Below are positions 11,381-16,679 of a stretch of DNA of 64,000 bases, one piece after another. This DNA is from Prostheceraeus crozeri (taxonomy: Eukaryota; Platyhelminthes; Polycladida; Euryleptidae), in the NCBI GenBank assembly GCA_907163375.1, contig CAJQUW010005287.1, positions 1 through 64,000 of the forward strand, in the 5' to 3' direction. The position numbers and the translations under genes are program-made. Numbering within the stretch: position 1 is the stretch's first letter; every line of letters begins with the position of its first letter. Below the pieces are notes generated by a model. It was given only the letters and a program-made list of their open reading frames with translations. It was not told where the DNA came from and did not search any database.

Positions 11381-11548
11381 TTATTCGTCACCAAATCTAT
11401 GCAGCAATGTAGGACCTGCACCTAGATCTCGATGTGTCATTACTTTCATTACTTTATTAAGGACACGTGGTAAAATTGAAATGATAAGACCACCCCTCTG
11501 ACGTCGTCTTCGTCTTCGTCTTCGTCTAGTACGATATGGCATTGTCAT
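11381..11548 (-). CDS. Arg-rich pX-like microprotein 2 (55 aa)
   Basis: This ORF begins with ATG at 11,548 or, two codons later, at 11,542. It contains MPYRT, nine consecutive Arg, then QRGGLIISILP. A basic run followed by RGG-(I/L)(L/I) and a small hydrophobic helix is the layout of adenovirus pX/mu, the DNA-condensing core peptide. It is a paralogue of the gene just upstream (11,572-11,727), 23 bp apart and on the same strand. Inference: a nucleic-acid-condensing or membrane-active virion peptide. The family link rests on a short motif, so a chance resemblance is possible. Both arms keep the Arg repeat. Confidence 0.6.
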   Translation of the reverse strand: MTMPYRTRRRRRRRRRQRGGLIISILPRVLNKVMKVMTHRDLGAGPTLLHRFGDE

Positions 11549-11571
11549 AATAACATTCCATTCACTGTTAC

Positions 11572-11727
11572 TTAGCGCTTTCGCTTAATACGTCTAATGG
11601 CTTTCCTTGCTATATGTCGTGAAACACCCTTTGTAATAGTTCCTGCAAAATGTTTACCAAGCATTCCCGCTAGAGGTAAAAGAATACCCCCTCTCTGACG
11701 TCTTCGTCTTCGTCTATAACATGGCAT
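11572..11727 (-). CDS. Arg-rich pX-like microprotein 1 (51 aa)
   Basis: ATG at 11,727 follows an in-frame TGA two codons upstream, which fixes the start. The protein is MPCY, six Arg, QRGGILLPLAGMLG, a Gly/Thr-containing middle and a basic C-terminus (RKAIRRIKRKR). The RGGILLPL stretch closely recalls the RGGILPLL segment of adenovirus pX. The Polinton pX-like protein at 47,779 has GGILPLIPL. Inferred role: packaging or core peptide. It lies 135 bp downstream of the acidic gene and is likely transcribed with it. Confidence 0.65.
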   Translation of the reverse strand: MPCYRRRRRRQRGGILLPLAGMLGKHFAGTITKGVSRHIARKAIRRIKRKR

Positions 11728-11815
11728 GATTCATACAATCTGCTATGTATATGATTACTTAAACTTCTACATCCCATACCCTTTCATTCAAAAGAATCAA
11801 GGCTTACCATGTAAG

Positions 11816-11823
11816 TTTATTGA
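11816..11823 (-). promoter_or_regulatory. Polyadenylation signal after the acidic gene
   Basis: AATAAA on the minus strand about 40 bp past the stop of the 11,862-12,359 gene. Confidence 0.55.
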
Positions 11824-11861
11824 AGAAGCACACACGAGAAAGTAAATCATGAGAAAGTAAA

Positions 11862-12359
11862 TCATGAGAAAACACTGTTCATATCAATGGCATGCACCAA
11901 CGCTTCATCCACCAAATCCACCTCACGTCGTATATTTGATTCTGATGAAATGCGTCCATGAAACTGTCGATGCGGCAATTGTGGGATAAGCATACGTAAT
12001 CCCAATGGGACCACCGGAGATCCTGCCCTCGAGTTAGGTGGATTATTCTCCTTCTCCTTCTCCTTTTCGTACGTCACCCACTCTTCATCCGTCATTTCAC
12101 TAAAATTCGTCCGACTGGAAGATGGTGAATTTAAAAATCTGTCCAACTGTGTAATGTCTGGTGAAAACCTTGGAGGAAGATTGTCCATCGGGGTAGGCGT
12201 CACCAACTCTGGAAGTCCTTCATCAGTCAATTCACTCAAATCGGGCCACGATCCCCATCCAGACGGAAGATCAGTTGGCCAGTCTTCCTCGTCGCTCTCT
12301 GGCACTAACACTTCGGGAATGCGAATCCGTAAAGGTTGGATCATCGTTACGTCGGGCAT
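11862..12359 (-). CDS. Acidic Pro/Ser/Glu-rich protein (165 aa), unknown
   Basis: Starts at the first ATG (12,359), about 40 bp downstream of a TATATAA box. The N-terminal half is acidic and Trp/Pro-rich (ESDEEDWPTDLPS, WGSWPDLSELTDEGL) with repeated (L/M)TDE(G/E) words near residues 50 and 90. A Glu/Lys run (EKEKEKEN) and a Ser/Arg-rich C-terminal half follow. It looks intrinsically disordered and resembles transcription-activation or virion-linker regions rather than an enzyme. The family is not recognised. The stop is followed by an AATAAA. Confidence 0.6.
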   Translation of the reverse strand: MPDVTMIQPLRIRIPEVLVPESDEEDWPTDLPSGWGSWPDLSELTDEGLPELVTPTPMDNLPPRFSPDITQLDRFLNSPSSSRTNFSEMTDEEWVTYEKEKEKENNPPNSRAGSPVVPLGLRMLIPQLPHRQFHGRISSESNIRREVDLVDEALVHAIDMNSVFS

Positions 12360-12384
12360 GTTCACTAGCTCAAGTCAAAATATG

Positions 12385-12495
12385 AAGTAAATGATTTCAA
12401 AAGTCATTTATATACAGTTTTTAGTGGATCGGGTCCTCTAAAAGGTATCAGGTCCTCTAAAAGGTATCGGGTCCTCTATCGGGTCCCTTCCACAA
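12385..12495 (-). promoter_or_regulatory. Promoter of the acidic gene: GGACCCGAT repeats plus TATA
   Basis: Reading on the minus strand, GGACCCGATA-type words occur four times, two followed by CCTTTTAGAG, and then TATATAAATG about 40 bp before the ATG. The same words precede two other genes of the arm. They overlap the 3' end of the upstream small gene, which therefore ends in GPDRGPDTF. Confidence 0.65.
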
Positions 12496-12696
12496 TCCAT
12501 CTCTCCAATAATTTGATTGTCGTTGATGACTCACTATCGTCGCTTTCAGCACAAAGTCGCATGTGTCCTCACACTCTCTGATCTTCTCTGGATTCTTCGA
12601 TTTATAGGCTCTCCTCTTATATCTTTCAATCATTTGTTTGATGGTCTTCATCTCCTCACGCTGCCTTACTCTCAACTCTTCTCTTGTTTCTACCAT
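12457..12696 (-). CDS. Small basic helical protein (79 aa)
   Basis: I choose the ATG at 12,696. The open frame reaches 12,738, but that upstream ATG lies in the TATA box itself, so a transcript starting ~30 bp downstream would not include it. The protein is a Glu/Arg/Lys-rich helix (REELRVRQREEMKTIKQ, then MIERYKRRAYKSK) followed by a Cys pair (CEDTC). Its last residues are encoded by the promoter words of the next gene. Unknown function; possibly a coiled-coil regulator. Confidence 0.5.
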   Translation of the reverse strand: MVETREELRVRQREEMKTIKQMIERYKRRAYKSKNPEKIRECEDTCDFVLKATIVSHQRQSNYWRDGLWKGPDRGPDTF

Positions 12697-12726
12697 GATT
12701 ATGATTGTGACACTCATTTCATCCAC

Positions 12727-12790
12727 TCTTATATACATCTCTCAAAGGACCCGATCCCTTCATGGGTCCCCTTCAGGGGACCCTGAAATC
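12727..12790 (-). promoter_or_regulatory. Promoter of the small helical gene
   Basis: On the minus strand: GGGTCCCC, GGGGACCC, GGGATCGGGTCC, CCTTTGAGAG, then TATATAAG. It has the same word order as the promoters at 12,385-12,495 and 14,155-14,225. Confidence 0.65.
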
Positions 12791-13343
12791 ACCTCGTTTG
12801 TCCACCCGTCCATTCAATGTCAGTCAATGTATCAGTATGAAGAATCTGAACCCACACCTTCTTCTCAATATCCAAACGAAATCGTCGTGTCAATTTCGGT
12901 CGTTTATACACTTCTGGAGTATGTTGATATACTATATACATAGCCCGTGCCAAACCTCCTCCATCTTCACGCTTTCTACCTGGAGAACGTCGAATACATG
13001 TTTCTGTAGGATTCCATGATATAACTACATCTCCTTCATACATTGGAATGTAATCACGTTCAAAATAAAGACAGTCTTTCGGTTTCTCCACCGTTGTTGT
13101 AATTGGATGCTGATATGTCGGTGTTACTTCAAAATAGAATGTGTCAATATACGTTGGAATTATTTCATTTTCCAATTCTATCTTACGGCGTGATATCACT
13201 ACACAGTTCTTCGTCTCTGAAATTATCTTGTCTCCATGAAATAATGGAATGGTACGGTGATATTGCCAAAATTTACCTTTCCAATGACGTATTGGATAAC
13301 GTACCTCACACTCTGGAACCTCACACTCTGGAACCTCACTCAT
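12789..13343 (-). CDS. Paralogous virus-like protein A (184 aa), unknown
   Basis: The first ATG (13,343) follows a TATAAATAAG box by about 35 bp. The N-terminus has a tandem (S/P)EVPECEV repeat, then YPIRHWKGKFW, LFHGDKI, a DTFYF word near residue 80, a (C/P)LYFERD-PMYEGDVV word, IRRSPGRK, a (R)RFRLD word and a final D-T-EWTGG. DTFYF, the PMYEGDV word, IRR-PG and RFRLD occur in the same order in the neighbouring 199-residue protein, so the two are tandem paralogues. The predicted fold is beta-rich and soluble. I do not recognise the family; a capsid, movement or DNA-binding role cannot be told apart. Confidence 0.65.
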   Translation of the reverse strand: MSEVPECEVPECEVRYPIRHWKGKFWQYHRTIPLFHGDKIISETKNCVVISRRKIELENEIIPTYIDTFYFEVTPTYQHPITTTVEKPKDCLYFERDYIPMYEGDVVISWNPTETCIRRSPGRKREDGGGLARAMYIVYQHTPEVYKRPKLTRRFRLDIEKKVWVQILHTDTLTDIEWTGGQTR

Positions 13344-13374
13344 GATGATTATATTCCCATCTATTTTCACTTAA

Positions 13375-13384
13375 CTTATTTATA
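13375..13384 (-). promoter_or_regulatory. TATA box of paralogue A
   Basis: TATAAATAAG on the minus strand, 32-41 bp before the ATG. Unlike its neighbours it has no GGGACCC words close by. Confidence 0.5.
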
Positions 13385-13502
13385 CCCATATCCATCTTCT
13401 TCTAATACCATCCTATTCATTATAGTATAACTCAAAGGAAAATGATCACATGTATGAAGTATGTTTATTCAATAAAAGTTCATTCAATATATACATAAAA
13501 GT

Positions 13503-14102
13503 TCATTGAAATACAAATTCTCCACTTATTTCACTAAAGGACTTATAATCACCTCTCTCTTCATCAATGTCTCTGTACCATCCGTTGGGAATGACACGAA
13601 TCCATGCTTCACCATCTAGACGGAATCGTTGCGTCTCATACGGTGGGTCCATGAGTGGCTTTGAATGATGTTCAACTTCCACATACGCCCCCATCCACCT
13701 TCCATCATCCACCCATCCTGGTGCACGACGTATCATCATTCTTGTAGGGGAGTACCCCAGAATTACATCCCCTTCGTACATAGGCACATCTCGTTCCATG
13801 TATAGTGGCTTCTCCGGTGGGTCATTCGTACTTGAATGTATACGATATACAGGTGATTTAGTAAAATAAAAAGTGTCAATCGTAGTTGGAAATATGTGAG
13901 TCTCTGTCTGTACCACAGCCCGCTTGACCACCACACATGATATCTTATCTGATAGGATCACATCCCCAGCGAAAAGGGGAATATCTCGATACACCATTGC
14001 AGGTACTCGATCCCGAAGCAATGGGAAGAAAATAGATGCTGACGTTGATGCTGACGTTGATGCTGACGTTGTAGATATCGTTACTTCACCGGCTACTGCC
14101 AT
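13503..14102 (-). CDS. Paralogous virus-like protein B (199 aa), unknown
   Basis: ATG at 14,102 lies about 55 bp after a TATATAAG box. The N-terminus is MAVAGEVTIS with a (T)SAS repeat. LFAGDVI, a DTFYF word near residue 80, PLYMERD-PMYEGDVILG, (M)IRRAPG, a RFRLDGEAW word and WYRDIDEERGD follow. The shared words and their order show common descent with the 184-residue neighbour. No signal peptide, membrane segment or known catalytic motif is visible. An AATAAA lies about 35-40 bp past the stop. The left-arm copy at 4,234-4,870 is degraded. Confidence 0.65.
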   Translation of the reverse strand: MAVAGEVTISTTSASTSASTSASIFFPLLRDRVPAMVYRDIPLFAGDVILSDKISCVVVKRAVVQTETHIFPTTIDTFYFTKSPVYRIHSSTNDPPEKPLYMERDVPMYEGDVILGYSPTRMMIRRAPGWVDDGRWMGAYVEVEHHSKPLMDPPYETQRFRLDGEAWIRVIPNGWYRDIDEERGDYKSFSEISGEFVFQ

Positions 14103-14154
14103 ATTGTATCTGAGTAGTCTTCTTCAACGGTATAATTCATCTACATTCAAACTC

Positions 14155-14225
14155 CTTCTTATATATTCTCTAAAGGGGCCCGACCCTTAGTAACGGGTCC
14201 CTTAGTTACGGGACCCGTTTGTAAA
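14155..14225 (-). promoter_or_regulatory. Promoter of paralogue B
   Basis: On the minus strand: ACGGGTCCCG, AAGGGACCCGTT, GGGTCGGGCCCC, CTTTAGAG, then ATATATAAG. The GGGACCC/GGGTCCC words form an imperfect palindrome. Likely a transcription factor site, as the words recur before two more genes. Confidence 0.7.
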
Positions 14226-14560
14226 TCTAAAAACATTTCATATGGACGATGATGGTAGATAAAATAGTGTCAAATAAATTAAGATAGCTTACACTTCTGA
14301 TACAGGGATAGCAATCGACTGCGATCCATGTGTAAAGAGCTTGTTAGACTATGGATGGGCTTAAGTGGATGATTTAACCATGTATACTTTTTCATTTGGA
14401 AATAGTAGCACGCTTAGTCTAACTTGTAAATCTAAAAACATTTCATATGGACGATGATGGTAGATAAAATAGTGTCAAATAAATTAAGATAGCTTACACT
14501 TCTGATACAGGGATAGCAATCGACTGCGATCCATGTGTAAAGAGCTTGTTAGACTACGGA
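14221..14560. repeat. Tandem 205-bp repeat upstream of paralogue B
   Basis: A full unit (14,221-14,425) is followed by a second, shorter copy. Each contains AGGGATAGCAATCGAC and GTAAAGAGCTTGTTAG words. The mirror pair is at 3,795-4,140. Its position, just upstream of the promoter, suggests a regulatory array. Confidence 0.7.
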
Positions 14561-14649
14561 AGAGAGAAGTGTGTTATGTTGCGTGTGGCGCGTGAGTGTC
14601 CTCCCATTTCATTCCATTCATCAATTCGTCTCATTGATAGAGACAGGTA

Positions 14650-14900
14650 GAACTCATGGTTCTCATAACGTATGCAATGGAAAGTTTTAGGCAACCTTCG
14701 ACAGTTGGCTAAATGTCGCCCTGGCGCGAATGCATACTACGTTGAGACAGAGGCAATCACTTGCAAACATGACGCAGAGAGGTTTAACAAGATTGACCAT
14801 TGCCGAATGTCCCTTGCGGTATACATAGCTACGGGTTTCACCGCCGCCCTTTACAGGAACGCCCGTCGAAAGGAAGTATTACACCGAACTTCATTTGCAA
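14650..14900 (+). ncRNA. Structured repeat block a
   Basis: One of three related blocks (with 15,620-15,840 and 16,290-16,520). They share, in order, an ACGTTGAG word, a middle part with ATG/GAG words, a CCGCCGTCCCGAAGGAAC-type hairpin and a GTATTACA word. The frame that happens to be open here is not shared by the other two, so RNA or DNA structure is the likelier conserved feature. Its left-arm partner is 3,460-3,710. Confidence 0.4.
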
Positions 14901-15030
14901 CGTTCAAGTTGACTGATAGCAGATTCAACTTAATGATAGTATTCGCCAGTCCGAAGACTGCCCAGGGCAAACCGCGAGGAGGTTCTATCATGTCTTGCCC
15001 CATGGTGGCCCTTAAGAGAGCCGATGGTTC
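14895..15030 (+). ncRNA. Structured block with constant-loop hairpin, copy 1
   Basis: Contains the hairpin 14,906-14,931 (AAGTTGA..TG-ATAG-CA..TCAACTT), then CCGAAGACTGCCCAGGGC and TCTTGCCCCATGG. It recurs almost unchanged at 15,368-15,482 and on the left arm near 3,330-3,480 and 2,200-2,345. Confidence 0.5.
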
Positions 15031-15051
15031 GTTCTCGGGAGTAACGTCATC

Positions 15052-15318
15052 TTACACCCTACCAATTCTGCTGAGAGAGTCAAAGACTCTCTCTTTGGTA
15101 GCACTGTCGACTTCCACACTAACTGGTACATGGCTAAAAAGTGGAATGTAGCGCCATTCCGTTGGATTGGCAGCAGTTGCTGTCATCGGATTGCCAATCC
15201 GAGCAAGATTATTAAAAACTCTGTCTTGCTCCTCTAGCCTGACAAACTCCTCAAATAAATTTCGCGGCCTTAACTGCGGTCCGCGAGGAGAGCTGACTTG
15301 ACTGTTCGGCGTCTGCAT
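15052..15318 (-). CDS. 88-residue protein with duplicated VF-(N/D)-L-RIG motif
   Basis: ATG at 15,318. The sequence opens MQTPNSQVSSPRGP, then an Arg/Leu/Glu-rich helix. It carries two copies of a short motif, DRVFNNLARIG (near residue 34) and ERVFDSLSRIG (near residue 75). Repeated amphipathic motifs of this size suggest a protein-protein interaction peptide. Unknown family. It lies between two copies of the constant-loop hairpin block. The left-arm partner (2,385-2,720) is degraded. Confidence 0.5.
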   Translation of the reverse strand: MQTPNSQVSSPRGPQLRPRNLFEEFVRLEEQDRVFNNLARIGNPMTATAANPTEWRYIPLFSHVPVSVEVDSATKERVFDSLSRIGRV

Positions 15319-15367
15319 GATTGAAATGAAATGAGAGGCAGTGGTTTATATACCCCTCTAATGCGAC

Positions 15368-15482
15368 GCAACGTTCAAGTTGACTGATAGCAGATTCAAC
15401 TTAATGATAGTATTCGCCAGTCTAAAGACTGCCCAGGGCAAAGCGCATTGAAGGCTCTATCATGTCTTGCCCCATAGTGGCC
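15368..15482 (+). ncRNA. Structured block with constant-loop hairpin, copy 2
   Basis: Second right-arm copy of the 14,895-15,030 block. Its hairpin is at 15,377-15,402 with an identical stem and ATAG loop. Confidence 0.5.
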
Positions 15483-15619
15483 GATTATACGGTAGTGTGT
15501 TAGTAGATTTCAATCATTGAAAAGGGAAGATGAGAATCATTTCATTTGTCTCATCAACGTTTATCATGGGAACAATCATTGAAGGGACATCTAATGAATT
15601 ACATTTCACTCTACTCCAT

Positions 15620-15840
15620 ATCATAAAGACTAACCTTTGTCGAATGGCTGAAGTACTCTGACCTGGCGAGAGAAAGCGTCACGTTGAGTATGAAGTCGAA
15701 CGCCCAACATGAGCAACGGCTCAGAGGTTTCGGTCTAACAAACGACGAACAACCCGTGCAACACAATCCCTCTACGGCAGTACCCGCCGTCCCGAAGGAA
15801 CGCTCGAGCAAAGGAGGTATTACAGCGATGATGTGCTTTA
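15620..15840 (+). ncRNA. Structured repeat block b
   Basis: Shares ACGTTGAG, GCCCAACATGAG, CCGCCGTCCCGAAGGAAC and GTATTACAGC words with block c (16,290-16,520) and, less closely, with block a. No frame is common to the copies. Confidence 0.4.
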
Positions 15841-15854
15841 TGAGTAGAAGTGAA

Positions 15855-15914
15855 TCTCTTGATAGCAAGAGACTATTCAACTAGATAGCAAGTCAAAAAT
15901 AACCTGATAGCAGG
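15855..15914 (+). ncRNA. Two constant-loop hairpins
   Basis: TCTCTTG-ATAG-CAAGAGA (15,855-15,872) is a perfect 7-bp stem. CCTG-ATAG-CAGG (15,903-15,914) is a perfect 4-bp stem. A weaker relative lies between them. The loop and closing pairs TG/CA are constant while the stems differ. Confidence 0.6.
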
Positions 15915-15964
15915 ACAAATGTATAGTCAGTAATTTACACTTAGTGAGGAATGATAGATTTGAG

Positions 15965-16140
15965 TGTAGTGAGTGGCACTCGATCCCGTCGACAGCCCGA
16001 AGGCCTTGTACTGATCACTAGGGAAGTGAGAGATCTTCCCCGATACCCGCTCTTTACAGCTGAAGACATCATTGTCACTGCCCCGAAGTGGTAACAGGAA
16101 CGCCGAGTCAAAGGTAGTGAACAGTAGCTGGGATCTAACC
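15965..16140 (-). ncRNA. Conserved structured block, right-arm copy
   Basis: Inverted partner of 370-565 and nearly identical to it. Short stems include AGCCCGAAGGCCT and the GCCCCGAAG region. No common reading frame. Confidence 0.4.
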
Positions 16141-16172
16141 CCTCAAAGCTGCCTTAGTCTTAGTTGAATTTG

Positions 16173-16259
16173 AAATCTGATAGCAGATTTGAACTTCGCA
16201 TACTTGAAAACCTTGAGGAAACATCCCAAGTTGTTGCTTTGATCAGCTTGATAGCAAGC
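16173..16259 (+). ncRNA. Two constant-loop hairpins at the right arm's outer end
   Basis: AAATCTG-ATAG-CAGATTT (16,173-16,190) and GCTTG-ATAG-CAAGC (16,246-16,259), both perfect stems. The first is the partner of 321-344. Confidence 0.6.
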
Positions 16260-16289
16260 CGTAGAGAGCTTGATTCACCAGCGTTTTGC

Positions 16290-16520
16290 AATGGAGATGT
16301 TTAGAGGCCACCCATGACAAGATAGCTAAGACTCAACCGATTGGCGTTCAAAGTGCTACGTTGAGAGCTGTGTCAAATGCCCAACATGAGACATGAGTTG
16401 TCCCAGCGGTTACGGTCTTAAATATGACACATTCCCTTGCCACACTTATCACTACGGCATCGTCCGCCGTCCCGAAGGAACACCCTGTCAGTGGAATATT
16501 ACAGCAAAACTCTCCGTGTC
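16290..16520 (+). ncRNA. Structured repeat block c
   Basis: Third copy of the block family, outside the last clear arm match. The 89-codon frame that runs through it is not found in blocks a and b. Confidence 0.35.
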
Positions 16521-16679
16521 TTGCTCGCTTTCAGTGAAAAGCCGCTTATACCATGAGAAGACTGGCTCAGACATCATTAAAAATGCTTTCATTGACTTCA
16601 GCAGGGTCGAAAACCCCAGAAAACCTCCAAAACTAGTGAATTTAAAATTTTCAACTTTTTAGCACTACTTATGAAATTT

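Larger units (their letters stand above)
1..16270. repeat. Giant imperfect palindrome (two inverted ~8-kb arms)
   Basis: The sequence from about 200 to 8,464 returns in reverse complement from 8,465 to about 16,230. Anchors: 403-560 with 15,970-16,130; 2,200-2,345 with 15,368-15,482; 2,385-2,720 with 15,052-15,318; 3,330-3,660 with 14,700-15,030; 4,150-4,870 with 13,503-14,220; 5,075-5,700 with 12,780-13,343; 6,080-6,600 with 11,862-12,365; 6,760-7,080 with 11,381-11,730. The axis has no spacer. The arms are not equal. The AT-rich array is about 1.3 kb on the left and 2.9 kb on the right. The left arm has an extra block at 560-2,190, and its genes are degraded while the right arm's are open. 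Genes on both arms point at the axis. It is either a genuine head-to-head junction of a virus-like element or a fold-back assembly product. I treat it as an unidentified, possibly viral, element. Confidence 0.9.

Noticed and set aside
12154-12390. Plus-strand frames opposite the acidic and paralogue genes (also 12,517-13,019)
   Set aside because: Shadows of minus-strand genes that have promoters, starts and signals of their own.
14672-15151. 159-codon plus-strand frame across block a
   Set aside because: It lies partly antisense to the 88-residue ORF. The related blocks b and c do not keep this frame. I favour structured non-coding DNA.
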